Assembly: GCA_946482325.1 (NCBI GenBank)
Contig: CAMLRA010000004.1
Coordinates: forward strand, 11,487-75,486
DNA length: 64,000 nucleotides
Origin: an uncultured Chromatiaceae bacterium
GTDB lineage: Bacteria; Pseudomonadota; Gammaproteobacteria; Enterobacterales; Alteromonadaceae
Direction of reading: 5' to 3'
A program made the position numbers and the translations under genes. The stretch's first letter is position 1; each line of letters begins with the position of its first letter. Below the pieces are notes generated by a model, which worked only from the letters and a program-made list of their open reading frames with translations, searched no databases and was not told the origin of the DNA. Below are positions 7,989 to 16,410 of this stretch, piece by piece.

Positions 7989-8753
7989 ATGCTAAAAAGA
8001 CTGGTGCAATCTACCCTGCTGCTTGGCTTGCAGGCTGTCGCCGCAGAATGCCCGCAGCAACTGCGGACTTTTCAGTTATTCGAGCGCCAAAGCACGGCGC
8101 CATCCTGCATCGACCAATGGCAGCAGGCATTTTTCCGCGAATTAGGCTGTCCAATTCAGTTTGTGGACGGCAATCCCGGGTTGACTGTGCGCGAACAAAA
8201 ACTGCAGGCAGGCGAGATTGAAGTGATCACCGGTCTTGCCAAAACACCGTCCCGCACCTTTCGCTTCAGCCTGCCAATTGGCCGCAATAATGTTTATGTT
8301 TACCGGAGGCTACAGGATAGTCGCTGGGACCAAATCAAAACCTGGTGCGACCCGGTGATGCAACAGGCACGCATTTTGGTCCCGGCACAAGGCTATTTCG
8401 GTGAAGCCATGCAACAGCTCCGGCAGTACCCGAATTGCAGCAGAGGTCTGGTGCCGGTCAACCACAGCACGGCCCGACCTTTTGATATGCTGGACAAAGG
8501 CCGCGCTGATTTATTGATCTCCGCCGAACGGCACCTGGCGGCCTTGCCTGCGGAGCAGCAGAAAAACTATCAAAAACTTGCGCTGACTGTTGTCGAAGGT
8601 GATGTGTATATCGCCTTCTCCGCACAAGTACCGGCGGCTTTTATCGCCCGGGTCAACCAGTTCATCGCCGCCAGACAGCAGCGCCCCGTGGCCGTATCAC
8701 CACAAGGCAAAGTCTGTTTGTTACCACTAAAGCTAAATGCAGCCCCCAGTTGA
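7989..8753 (+). CDS. Family-3-like periplasmic solute-binding protein
   Basis: 254 residues with a signal peptide of about 19. It resembles the solute-binding-protein family 3 domain (ABC amino-acid-type receptors) as used in stand-alone periplasmic proteins: a Gly-Glu-Ile-Glu-Val-Ile-Thr-Gly-Leu-Ala segment, then Asp-Met-Leu-Asp-Lys-Gly-Arg-Ala-Asp-Leu-Leu-Ile. No ABC permease or ATPase gene is nearby, so it is either an orphan receptor or involved in ligand sensing. Two further proteins of this type occur in the window. The ribosome site is weak. Confidence 0.7.
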   Translation: MLKRLVQSTLLLGLQAVAAECPQQLRTFQLFERQSTAPSCIDQWQQAFFRELGCPIQFVDGNPGLTVREQKLQAGEIEVITGLAKTPSRTFRFSLPIGRNNVYVYRRLQDSRWDQIKTWCDPVMQQARILVPAQGYFGEAMQQLRQYPNCSRGLVPVNHSTARPFDMLDKGRADLLISAERHLAALPAEQQKNYQKLALTVVEGDVYIAFSAQVPAAFIARVNQFIAARQQRPVAVSPQGKVCLLPLKLNAAPS

Positions 8754-8804
8754 GAAAGTAAGACGCTATGTTAGATTGGTATTTTTCACTTCAGGCCGAT
8801 GTTG

Positions 8805-9440
8805 ATGCCACTGTTGCTAAATACCTTATATATTGCGCTGGCAGCCAGTTATTTGTGGCTCGACGCGCATGGCGCATTCCCACTTAGTTTCCTGCTAAAA
8901 ATTCTGCCACTCGTGTTGCTCAGCGGCTGGATACTCTTTGCAAAGCCAGTCCGGCCACACTTGAGTTTACTGGCCGCATTGGCATTTTCCATGTTGGGCG
9001 ATGTGTTGCTGGCCTTAGATGGGCAACAGTTTTTTGTATTTGGTCTTGGCGCCTTTTTGCTGGCGCACTTGTGTTATTTACTGGCGATGCGGCCCTTTGC
9101 CGGTCACAGGCCTGTACTGTTGCTGCCTTACGCCATCTTTGCTGCGGGCGTCCTCGCACTGATGTGGCCAGGGCTTGGAGCCATGACGGTGCCAGTGCTG
9201 GGTTATATCTGTGTGATCCTGAGCATGTCCTACGGGACTTGGTGCAGCAGTCGGCGCAATGCCTGGCTGATCGGTGGCGGCCTGCTGTTTGTCGGCTCGG
9301 ATTGTCTGATCGGGCTGAACCGGTTCTGGCAGCCGCTGTCCGGTGCCGGTCTGTGGATTATGCTGAGCTATTACGCCGCGCAGTATGCGCTGGTGCGGGG
9401 TTTGCTGGCCAGCCCCCCGGCGCCGTGCAACAAGAACTGA
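8805..9440 (+). CDS. Lysoplasmalogenase-like YhhN-family membrane protein
   Basis: A polytopic membrane protein of about 211 residues with roughly eight hydrophobic segments. The YhhN signature is clear in Phe-Ser-Met-Leu-Gly-Asp-Val-Leu-Leu and the following Phe-x-x-Gly-Leu-x-Ala-Phe-Leu-Leu-Ala-His-Leu-Cys-Tyr, with a later Gly-Ser-Asp-Cys-Leu-Ile. YhhN/TMEM86 proteins hydrolyse the vinyl-ether bond of lysoplasmalogens. Whether this bacterial member does so is inferred. An ATG two codons earlier (8799) is possible, but 8805 has better spacing (9 bases) from the AGG site. Confidence 0.85.
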   Translation: MPLLLNTLYIALAASYLWLDAHGAFPLSFLLKILPLVLLSGWILFAKPVRPHLSLLAALAFSMLGDVLLALDGQQFFVFGLGAFLLAHLCYLLAMRPFAGHRPVLLLPYAIFAAGVLALMWPGLGAMTVPVLGYICVILSMSYGTWCSSRRNAWLIGGGLLFVGSDCLIGLNRFWQPLSGAGLWIMLSYYAAQYALVRGLLASPPAPCNKN

Positions 9441-9484
9441 CGCGAGCATTCGGCCCCTCGGTGCTGTGCTAAGGTTAATAACTG

Positions 9485-10210
9485 ATGTCACCTGCCCGGA
9501 GGTGTCCGTTGGCTGCAGTTTTCCGAGTTCATTTTGCCTCTGTACGGCCGATGCTGCTGGTTGCCGTCTGGCTCTGCAGCCTGTCTGTGCAGGCCGAGCC
9601 GGTGACCTATTTTTATTCTAACCTGCCGCCCTTTGAATATACCAACAGCGACGGAGCCGCTGAAGGGCTTGGCATCAGCCACGTTGATAAGGTACTGCGC
9701 CAGGCCGGTTTTCAGCCAACATTTGAATTCTATTCGCTATCACGTGGTTTACAGGCATTGGAAAATCATATTGATTTCAGTGCTGTAGTCGCACCCACGC
9801 CTGCACAGCGCCAGACGCTTAAAATCAGTACAGCGCCGGTTTATTTGGCTGAACTTGGTGTAGTACGGCTGCGCAGCAGCAAAAGACTCAGTTCGCTGGA
9901 ACAGCTGCAACACTATCCGTATCTGGCACTCAGCGAAACCCGCTTCGCATTTCTGCAGGAGCGCCCTGAACTAGCGGCATTTGCAGTGAAGCGTTACGAC
10001 ATCAGCAGTCAGCAGGACGCCTACCGCCTGCTACTCAGCGGCCGCTACGACTACTACCTCTGTTATCACGCCAGCGATGTAGCCCTGAGTAATCCAATGC
10101 TGGAGTTTGACCGCTTCGAACAGCTACCGGTGTATCTGATGTTATCCCGGCAACACCCCGACGCTGACCGGTTAATGCAGCGGGTGGATCAAGCGATGTT
10201 ACAACGTTAA
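9485..10210 (+). CDS. Family-3-like periplasmic solute-binding protein
   Basis: About 241 residues with an N-terminal signal segment ending near Ser-Val-Gln-Ala. The mature part begins Tyr-Phe-Tyr-Ser-Asn-Leu-Pro-Pro-Phe-Glu-Tyr, a typical opening of family-3 binding proteins. It continues with Gly-Leu-Gly-Ile-x-His-Val-Asp-Lys-Val-Leu and a C-terminal Asp-Ala-Tyr-Arg-Leu-Leu-Leu-Ser-Gly-Arg-Tyr-Asp-Tyr-Tyr segment. The start is uncertain. The ATG at 9485 has an AAGG 9 bases upstream, but a TTG at 9509 has an ideal GGAGG 6 bases away and gives a tidier signal peptide. No transporter partner is nearby. Confidence 0.7.
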   Translation: MSPARRCPLAAVFRVHFASVRPMLLVAVWLCSLSVQAEPVTYFYSNLPPFEYTNSDGAAEGLGISHVDKVLRQAGFQPTFEFYSLSRGLQALENHIDFSAVVAPTPAQRQTLKISTAPVYLAELGVVRLRSSKRLSSLEQLQHYPYLALSETRFAFLQERPELAAFAVKRYDISSQQDAYRLLLSGRYDYYLCYHASDVALSNPMLEFDRFEQLPVYLMLSRQHPDADRLMQRVDQAMLQR

Positions 10211-10271
10211 CGGTAGCCTCGCTGAAATCAGCCAGATATACTGGCCAGCTTCACATTCACTTTGTCGCAAC

Positions 10272-12233
10272 ATGATTTACAGACCCGAAGTTGATGGCCT
10301 GCGAGCGCTGGCAGTACTCCCTGTCATTTTGTTTCATGCCGGTTTTTCTCTGTTTAGCGGTGGTTTTGTTGGCGTTGATGTTTTTTTCGTCATTAGTGGT
10401 TATCTCATCACCAGCATCATCCTCACCGAATTAAACAGCGGCACTTTCAGTTTGGTTCACTTCTGGGAGCGTCGTGCCCGCAGGATCTTGCCTGCATTGT
10501 ATTTGGTTCTGCTGGTCAGTTTGCCGATGGCCTGGTACTGGCTTAGCCCACAAGATTTGCTGAATTATGCGGATAGTTTGCTGGCCGTCGCGCTGTTTTG
10601 TTCAAATATCTGGTTCTGGCTAAGCAGTGGTTACTTTGACGCGGCTGCTGAATTTAAACCATTACTCCATACCTGGAGTCTGGCGGTCGAAGAACAGTTT
10701 TACCTCTGTTTCCCGCTATTGATGCTGCTGTTGTGGCGTTACTGCAGGTCCTTGCTGCCAGTCCTGCTGACATTGGCGCTGATGGTCAGCTTGGTGTTAG
10801 CAGAATGGGGCGCACAGCACAGGCCTGCATTTACTTTTTACATGCTGCCAACACGCGCCTGGGAGCTGTTGGCCGGTGCGCTGGTCGCCTGGTGGCTGCA
10901 TCAACACCCACGTCAGTTTCCAGCGCTTGTTACGCAGTTGGCGAGCCTACTGGGCCTGTTGTTGTTGATTGCGGGATGTGTTCTGATTGATAAAACAACG
11001 CTATTTCCTGGTTTTAGTGCGCTTCTTCCTGTCGGAGGGACTGTTTTACTGCTGCTGTTTGCTGATCAATCCACGCTAACAGGCCGGCTGTTGTCCCACA
11101 AAGTATTGACTTCGGTTGGCCTGATTAGTTACAGCGCTTATCTGTGGCATCAGCCGCTATTTGCTTTTGCCCGTCATCATACTCTGGATAAACCATCCAT
11201 TGTGCTGATGACTGGTTTGTCCGTGTTGACGCTGGTGCTTGCCTGGCTCAGTTGGAAATTTATCGAGGCACCATTTCGACAGAAACAACGATTTAGTCGC
11301 AAACAGATTTTTGGCTTTGCCGGCATTGGCAGTCTGTTTTTTATAGTGGTCGCAGTACTTGGTCAGCAACAACTGATCGTTGGCCGCTGGCAACAGCAAC
11401 ACCCTGATCTCATTAATATTGACCCGGCAGTCGCAGCTGAACCCTTCAGAACATGCCCAGACATCAAGCTACACGGTACGGCCAGCTGCAAAGTGTTTGG
11501 CCACGGCAGCCGTCGCGTGGTGTTGTGGGGAGATTCACATGCCGGCGTATTAGCAGCTAATTTCCCTGGTCTTGCAGATACTGAATTTTTTGTAATTGCA
11601 CATGGTGGTTGCCCACCAGTCATTGGCGTGCGTCGTTTTGATGGTGAAGGGAACGCGGGCAGCTGCGATAAACTCGATATGTTGCAAAGTTATGCGGATT
11701 ATATTGTGGCATTAAAACCAGACTTGGTGATTCTGTCTGCTCGCTGGTCTTTATATCTGCAAGGGTGGCAACGACAGGGTGAACTGCAACCGGCTCATCA
11801 TTTTGTCACCACAGCCCCACAAGGCGGTGAAATGCAATCGCTGGAAGCGCGAACACTGCTGTTGCAGCGACAACTACAACTGACGATAAGTCAATTCAAT
11901 CAGCATGCTCCTGTTCTGTTGATTAGTCAGCAGCCAGACTATGCCGATACCGGCTTCAGACCCATGGAACTGGGGGATTTTCATTTGCCGCGGCCACAGA
12001 TGGAGCGCTGGCATCACACAGAAATAGCCATACTGCAACAGCTGGCAACATTACCAAAGACCAAAGTGCTGGATAGTAAAAAACTGTTTTGTGACACAAG
12101 CAGCTGCCAAACACGGGAACAAGGTGTGTTGTTGTATTTTGATACCAACCATTTGTCCGCAACGGGTGCCGCCAAAGTCTGGCAACAGCTCCGGAAGGAA
12201 ATCGAGTTGCTGGCGATGCAGCAACAGCCATAA
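10272..12233 (+). CDS. OafA/YrhL-type membrane acyltransferase with SGNH domain
   Basis: 653 residues. The N-terminal 370 residues are an acyltransferase-3 membrane domain: Tyr-Arg-Pro-Glu-Val-Asp-Gly-Leu-Arg-Ala opening, His in Leu-Phe-His-Ala-Gly, Phe-Phe-Val-Ile-Ser-Gly-Tyr-Leu-Ile, Arg-Arg-Ala-Arg-Arg-Ile-Leu-Pro-Ala, and about ten membrane segments. The C-terminal part is an SGNH hydrolase-like domain with Trp-Gly-Asp-Ser-His-Ala-Gly near residue 417. The family transfers acyl (usually acetyl) groups across the inner membrane to O-antigen or other surface polysaccharide. The acceptor here is unknown. No polysaccharide cluster surrounds it. Confidence 0.9.
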   Translation: MIYRPEVDGLRALAVLPVILFHAGFSLFSGGFVGVDVFFVISGYLITSIILTELNSGTFSLVHFWERRARRILPALYLVLLVSLPMAWYWLSPQDLLNYADSLLAVALFCSNIWFWLSSGYFDAAAEFKPLLHTWSLAVEEQFYLCFPLLMLLLWRYCRSLLPVLLTLALMVSLVLAEWGAQHRPAFTFYMLPTRAWELLAGALVAWWLHQHPRQFPALVTQLASLLGLLLLIAGCVLIDKTTLFPGFSALLPVGGTVLLLLFADQSTLTGRLLSHKVLTSVGLISYSAYLWHQPLFAFARHHTLDKPSIVLMTGLSVLTLVLAWLSWKFIEAPFRQKQRFSRKQIFGFAGIGSLFFIVVAVLGQQQLIVGRWQQQHPDLINIDPAVAAEPFRTCPDIKLHGTASCKVFGHGSRRVVLWGDSHAGVLAANFPGLADTEFFVIAHGGCPPVIGVRRFDGEGNAGSCDKLDMLQSYADYIVALKPDLVILSARWSLYLQGWQRQGELQPAHHFVTTAPQGGEMQSLEARTLLLQRQLQLTISQFNQHAPVLLISQQPDYADTGFRPMELGDFHLPRPQMERWHHTEIAILQQLATLPKTKVLDSKKLFCDTSSCQTREQGVLLYFDTNHLSATGAAKVWQQLRKEIELLAMQQQP

Positions 12234-12454
12234 TGGATGGCAATTCAGCCGTCCTGACGCTCAGATAGTTGATGCCGAAAGCAGCAAGGCTGGTTACAAT
12301 GCGTAAAAAGAATCCGACAGCATGTGCAACTCGTTAGCGCTGGATGTCGGATCAAGCTATCAGCGCAACCCAGCGTAAAAAACACCTTTGGAACAATACA
12401 ATTTTCAAATTAAGGGCTTTAACAGCCCTTTAGAACACAGCAGGAAAAGAGAAA
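12234..12454 (+). promoter_or_regulatory. ilvE upstream region with two inverted repeats
   Basis: The 221 bases before ilvE contain an 8-base inverted repeat (12312-12319 with 12345-12352) and a short hairpin (12412-12418 with 12424-12430) that ends 24 bases before the start codon. Neither is followed by a T-run, and no branched-chain-rich leader peptide is visible. They could be a repressor site or leader structure. The ilvE ribosome site is the AGGA at about 12441. Confidence 0.3.
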
Positions 12455-13447
12455 ATGGCAGCTTTTGGTAGTGTTTTTATGCCTGAAATGGCAATGGCCC
12501 AATTTGATGGTAACAGCTGGGGGCCAGCGGCCATGGTCCCGGCCAACAGCATCAGTCTGCACCCGGGCGCCCATGTGCTGCACTATGCCAGTACTTGTTT
12601 TGAAGGTTTAAAAGCCTTCCGCCATGAAGACGGCACTATCGCGATTTTCCGCATGGATAAAAACGTCGCCCGCATGCTGCAAAGCACAGAATTATTATCA
12701 CTGCCAAAATTTGACCCTGCGCTGCTGAGCCAAATGATTGTCGACGCCGTGCGCCATTTTGCCGCTGACGTGCCGACCCCACCGGGTTCTATGTATATCC
12801 GCCCAACGCATATCGGTACAGAACCTGCGATCGGCAAAGCCGCCACCCCCACACTGACCTCCATGTTGTATGTATTGTTGTCCCCAGTTGGTGACTATTT
12901 TGCCGGTGGTCACCGCGCGCTGCGTCTGCTGATGGAAGATAACGCCCGCTGCGCGCCGCACATGGGCATGATCAAAAGCGGCGGTAACTACGCCAGCGCG
13001 CTGCAGCCAACCATGCAGGCCAAAGCCAAATATCAGGCCGATCAGGTGTTGTTCTGCCCGAATGGCGACGTACAGGAGACCGGGGCGGCCAACTTCCTGT
13101 TGATTGACGGCAACGAAATTATCACTAAAGCGCTGGACGCTTCTTTCCTGCACGGCGTGACCCGCGACTCCATCCTGACCCTGGCAAGCGACCTGGGCAT
13201 GACAGTGTCTGAGCGCGACCTGACCGTCAACGAACTACTGGAACGCGCAGCCAAACCTGGTACAGAAGCGGCTTTGTCTGGCACAGCCGCCGTGTTGGCA
13301 CCGGTGGGTACGCTGATCCATCAAGGCAAAGAATACAAAGTTGGCAGCGGTGAACCAGGCCCAACCACAGCCCGTCTGCGTCAGGCTCTGAACGATATTC
13401 AGTGGGGCAAAGCTGAAGACAAACACGGCTGGCTGACTAAAATTTAA
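12455..13447 (+). CDS. ilvE: Branched-chain-amino-acid aminotransferase
   Basis: 330 residues, a class IV PLP-dependent aminotransferase of the longer BCAT-II-like type. Visible features are Tyr-Ala-Ser-Thr-Cys-Phe-Glu-Gly-Leu-Lys-Ala-Phe, the PLP-binding lysine in Ile-Lys-Ser-Gly-Gly-Asn-Tyr-Ala, and Gln-Glu-Thr-Gly-Ala-Ala-Asn-Phe. It performs the last step of valine, leucine and isoleucine synthesis, moving amino groups between glutamate and the 2-oxo acids. It stands alone here, 25 kb from the ilvGMDA operon, unlike the enteric ilvGMEDA arrangement. Its transcript ends at a strong terminator. Confidence 0.92.
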   Translation: MAAFGSVFMPEMAMAQFDGNSWGPAAMVPANSISLHPGAHVLHYASTCFEGLKAFRHEDGTIAIFRMDKNVARMLQSTELLSLPKFDPALLSQMIVDAVRHFAADVPTPPGSMYIRPTHIGTEPAIGKAATPTLTSMLYVLLSPVGDYFAGGHRALRLLMEDNARCAPHMGMIKSGGNYASALQPTMQAKAKYQADQVLFCPNGDVQETGAANFLLIDGNEIITKALDASFLHGVTRDSILTLASDLGMTVSERDLTVNELLERAAKPGTEAALSGTAAVLAPVGTLIHQGKEYKVGSGEPGPTTARLRQALNDIQWGKAEDKHGWLTKI

Positions 13448-13473
13448 CGCCCTCCGCACCAGCGCTGACAATC

Positions 13474-13508
13474 ACAAAGCAGGCCCAAAGCCTGCTTTGT
13501 TGTTTCTG
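13474..13508 (+). terminator. Intrinsic terminator of ilvE
   Basis: An 11-base perfect stem (13474-13484 with 13490-13500) with a 5-base loop and a T-rich tail lies 27 bases after the ilvE stop. Confidence 0.85.
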
Positions 13509-13515
13509 CTCATCG

Positions 13516-14082
13516 ATGCTGCAGCTTGCAGTACTGCACAGTCTTCGATATGGTAAACAGGATGTTTACATAAATGGATTTTTAGCATTGAACATATTGA
13601 ATTATCGGGAAAAAGACTTTCGTGGTGACGTCAAAGCGCCAGGGCTAAAAGCTGTATCTGCCGGGTGGCATTCATTGAGCACTCCAGGCAAATGGCTGTT
13701 TAGCCTGCTCTGTGGCGTGCTTTTCGCCGCTTGTATTTTTAGCCAATGGCCAGAGCGACAACCCTTTACCACGGGCTTGTACCTGCTGGCCATTCTGATT
13801 GCCGCCGCGAATTACTTACGCGCACGGGTATTACCGCAGTTGATGGCCCGCAGTTTACTGAATGATTTGACGCTGCAGCAAAACCGCATTTGCATCGCTG
13901 GATTTATCTTGCCGGATACAGTGCGAAAATTGGTTCTTGGTCAGCAAGGTAAACAGGGCCCGGCGTTTTTACAACTGGCCTGGAATGGCGGTCAATTGTG
14001 GCGATTCCCACTCGCTGAACTGCCACAAGTCGAACAGTTTATCCGCCAGCATGCTGCGCAAATTGAGATCATCCGCGAATAA
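13516..14082 (+). CDS. Hypothetical protein with two membrane segments
   Basis: Up to 188 residues. I do not recognise the family. Two hydrophobic segments lie at about residues 58-75 and 84-103, followed by a soluble C-terminal part that could be a small beta domain (alternating Ile-Cys-Ile-Ala-Gly-Phe-Ile-Leu and Leu-Gln-Leu-Ala-Trp strands, then a C-terminal helix). The layout recalls PH-like YcxB-type proteins, a weak impression only. The start is uncertain: the ATG at 13516 has no ribosome site and lies just past the ilvE terminator, whereas a TTG at 13588 has GGA 9 bases upstream. Confidence 0.55.
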   Translation: MLQLAVLHSLRYGKQDVYINGFLALNILNYREKDFRGDVKAPGLKAVSAGWHSLSTPGKWLFSLLCGVLFAACIFSQWPERQPFTTGLYLLAILIAAANYLRARVLPQLMARSLLNDLTLQQNRICIAGFILPDTVRKLVLGQQGKQGPAFLQLAWNGGQLWRFPLAELPQVEQFIRQHAAQIEIIRE

Positions 14083-14092
14083 CGAATAACGC

Positions 14093-14977
14093 TCAGCCCC
14101 GCAGCCCTTCGCGCAGAAAATCAAACAGCAACCGCACGCGGGCCGGCACCGGACCACGTTGTGGCCGGTAGAGCGACAAAGGCCAGGGCGTGGGTTCCTG
14201 CTCCGGCAACAGCCGCACCAGTTCGCCCCGCGCCAGCAATGGTTTTGCCAGAAAATCAGCGATTTGCCCTAACCCCAGGCCAGCAGCGACAGCGGCCAGC
14301 TCCTGTTGTGCATCATTGACCAGCAGCCTTGCCTGTCGCGGCTGATAAATCTCGCCATCGCGAAAAAACCAGGCCCAGGGCCGGCCAGTGCCGGCGTCGA
14401 GTAAACTGACTTGTTGATGGTTGTTCAAAGCAGCAAGGTCTGAAGGCATGCCGTGAGCTGTCAAATAAGCCTGGCTTGCCACCAGATACAGCGCCACTTC
14501 CGACACCTGCAGCGCGACAAAACTCTGGTCTCGAAGTAAACCAGCACGGATACCTAAATCAATTTGTTCATCGACCACATCGCTGTGCTGATCCGACAAC
14601 CGCACGTCGAGCCGAATTTGCGGATGCAGCGCGGCAAACTCCAGCAATAACGGGCTTAATACCGGTCGAAACGCCGCTGGCGCGGCCAGCCGCACTAAAC
14701 CCTGCGCGTCCTGGGTTGCCAGCCGTGGGCTGAACAATTGCTCCAGCTGCGCCAGCTGCTGCTGGCCGTCCCGATATAACTGTTCGCCAAATTGCGTCAG
14801 TCGCACCTGCCGCGTATTACGATGAAACAGCACTTCACCGGTCAGTTGCTCCAGCTGCTGCACGGCCCGTGTCACCGCTTGCGGCGATAACGCCAGCTTG
14901 ACGGCACAGGCTTTAAAATTCCCCAGCTCCGCCGCGCCACAAAAAATCCGCAGTAATTCGAGTTTATTCAGCGCCAT
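14093..14977 (-). CDS. LysR-family transcriptional regulator
   Basis: 294 residues. The N-terminal winged helix-turn-helix (about 3-62) has the family pattern Leu-Leu-Arg-Ile-Phe-Cys-Gly-Ala-Ala-Glu-Leu-Gly-Asn-Phe with Ser-Pro-Gln-Ala-Val-Thr-Arg-Ala-Val-Gln-Gln-Leu-Glu. A type-2 periplasmic-binding-like effector domain runs from about residue 88. It is divergent from an SDR oxidoreductase gene, the classic arrangement for a LysR regulator and its target. The effector is unknown. Confidence 0.92.
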   Translation of the reverse strand: MALNKLELLRIFCGAAELGNFKACAVKLALSPQAVTRAVQQLEQLTGEVLFHRNTRQVRLTQFGEQLYRDGQQQLAQLEQLFSPRLATQDAQGLVRLAAPAAFRPVLSPLLLEFAALHPQIRLDVRLSDQHSDVVDEQIDLGIRAGLLRDQSFVALQVSEVALYLVASQAYLTAHGMPSDLAALNNHQQVSLLDAGTGRPWAWFFRDGEIYQPRQARLLVNDAQQELAAVAAGLGLGQIADFLAKPLLARGELVRLLPEQEPTPWPLSLYRPQRGPVPARVRLLFDFLREGLRG

Positions 14978-14984
14978 CGCAATT

Positions 14985-15021
14985 ATTCCTTATTTTGGAA
15001 TTCTGAAAGCTTAACTATTCC
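14985..15021. promoter_or_regulatory. Candidate LysR operator between the divergent LysR and SDR genes
   Basis: ATTCC at 14985-14989 and GGAAT at 14997-15001 form an inverted repeat with a 7-base spacer, and another ATTCC lies at 15017-15021. Spaced half sites in the short divergent intergenic gap fit a LysR dimer-of-dimers site. This is a prediction by pattern only. Confidence 0.45.
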
Positions 15022-15095
15022 ATTCTAACGCAAGTTCAGGCCAATTAAACTGCCGCTGCAGTCAAACAGAATCCTTCATAATGGAGCAGCAACAG

Positions 15096-15851
15096 ATGAA
15101 CAAACAACAAAACGGTATCAGTCAGAAAGTCGTGTTAATCACCGGTGCCAGCAGTGGTTTAGGCGAAAGTACCGCCCGGCTGCTGGCCAGTCGTGGCGCG
15201 AAACTGGTGTTAGTGGCGCGCCGCGCCGACCGACTGGCGCAGCTGGTCAGCGAGATCAAGGCCGCGGGTGGCGACGCTGTGTATCAGGTGGTCGATGTCA
15301 CTAAAGCTGAAGATTTGCAGGCTGCAGTCCAGCTGGCGCAACAAAGCTACGGCCGCTTAGATGTGATTATTAATAACGCCGGTTTTATGGCTATTGCACC
15401 GATGAGCGAAGTCCGTACCGACGAATGGGACCGGATGATCGACATCAATATCAAAGGTGTGTTGTACGGTATTGCCGCCGCCTTGCCGGTGTTTGAAGCG
15501 CAGCAAAGTGGTCATTTTATTAATATCTCGTCAGTGGCCGGCACTAAAGTTTTCAGCCCGGGCGGCACTGTGTACAGCGGTACCAAGTTTGCGGTGCGCG
15601 CCATCAGCGAAGGTTTACGCCATGAAGTCGGTGGCCAGATCCGTACTACGACCATTCTGCCAGGCGCAGTCGAATCTGAACTGAAACACGGCAGCAGTCA
15701 CGGCGCCAGTGCGGAATTTGTCAATGCGTTTTACCAGCAAAACCAAATTCCGGCCGACGCCGTCGCCCGCGCCGTGGCTTACGCTATCGAGCAGCCAGAC
15801 AATGTCGATATCAACGAAATTGTGCTGCGCCCGACGGTGCAGGAATTTTAA
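15096..15851 (+). CDS. Short-chain dehydrogenase/reductase
   Basis: 251 residues from the ATG at 15096, chosen over one at 15081 because GGAG lies 10 bases before it. It is a classical SDR with a Rossmann fold: Thr-Gly-Ala-Ser-Ser-Gly-Leu-Gly near residue 16, Asn-Asn-Ala-Gly near 93, and the catalytic Ser-Ser-Val-Ala-Gly with Tyr160-x-x-x-Lys164. The Ala-Arg-Arg-Ala-Asp-Arg stretch after strand 2 favours NADP. The substrate is unknown. Likely controlled by the divergent LysR protein. Confidence 0.9.
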   Translation: MNKQQNGISQKVVLITGASSGLGESTARLLASRGAKLVLVARRADRLAQLVSEIKAAGGDAVYQVVDVTKAEDLQAAVQLAQQSYGRLDVIINNAGFMAIAPMSEVRTDEWDRMIDINIKGVLYGIAAALPVFEAQQSGHFINISSVAGTKVFSPGGTVYSGTKFAVRAISEGLRHEVGGQIRTTTILPGAVESELKHGSSHGASAEFVNAFYQQNQIPADAVARAVAYAIEQPDNVDINEIVLRPTVQEF

Positions 15852-15858
15852 CAGCGCT

Positions 15859-15887
15859 CAGTGGCTCCTGCGGGAGCCACTGCTTTA
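15859..15887. terminator. Hairpin between convergent SDR and small exported gene
   Basis: A 10-base perfect stem (15859-15868 with 15873-15882) with a 4-base loop starts 8 bases after the SDR stop. The T-tract after it is short, so it is a modest terminator. Confidence 0.6.
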
Positions 15888-15933
15888 CTGGCCACAGCAT
15901 TTGTCTGGACACAAACCTTTCAGACAAAACCGC

Positions 15934-16356
15934 CTACACACATTCCATAGGCGCCACGTAAAAAATCGCTGGCGTGCGCGGATTCTCACATCCCGTCAGG
16001 CAAACATACACAGTACCGGCATCTTGGTAAAAGTTCGGTGCTGCGTCCTTGCAAGGTCGGTAATCAGCTTTGATAGTGATCTGATAAGTGGCACCTGATA
16101 ACGGCGATTGACTGTTCTTACGGCAGGAAAATTTGTCAGCTGCTCCGACAAAATCAGGACATTCTTTTTTCATGTCAAACCGTTGCAGTTCATGGTTGTT
16201 GGTGGCGTCCCGGTAAACCACCAAAAACTCAGCCATTTCGCCACTAATCGCTACCCATTCGCCTTTTTTGTTGACGCCCCCAGCTCCGCCATAAGTCGCG
16301 GCCACTGCGGACGCCGCGTAGAGCAAAACCACTATCCAGCTAAATTTTCTAATCAT
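15934..16356 (-). CDS. Small exported Cys-rich protein, paralogue of the next gene
   Basis: 140 residues from the ATG at 16356 (GGAG 6 bases upstream, preferred to a GTG four codons earlier). A signal peptide of about 19 residues is followed by a domain with paired cysteines: Lys-Lys-Glu-Cys-Pro, Phe-Ser-Cys-Arg-Lys-Asn-x-Gln-Ser-Pro-Leu-Ser-Gly-Ala-x-Tyr, then Tyr-Val-Cys-Leu-x-Gly-Cys and a C-terminal Cys. The same pattern occurs in the neighbouring gene, so the two are tandem paralogues. I do not recognise the family. A disulfide-stabilised periplasmic or secreted protein is likely. Confidence 0.7.
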   Translation of the reverse strand: MIRKFSWIVVLLYAASAVAATYGGAGGVNKKGEWVAISGEMAEFLVVYRDATNNHELQRFDMKKECPDFVGAADKFSCRKNSQSPLSGATYQITIKADYRPCKDAAPNFYQDAGTVYVCLTGCENPRTPAIFYVAPMECV

Positions 16357-16410
16357 CACAAACTCCACAGAGACTATTTGAGCAGAACACCCTTGAAAGT
16401 TCGGCTGGCT

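Noticed and set aside
12322..12378. 18-codon frame before ilvE as a possible attenuator peptide
   Set aside because: It has no ribosome site, no run of branched-chain codons and no terminator after it.
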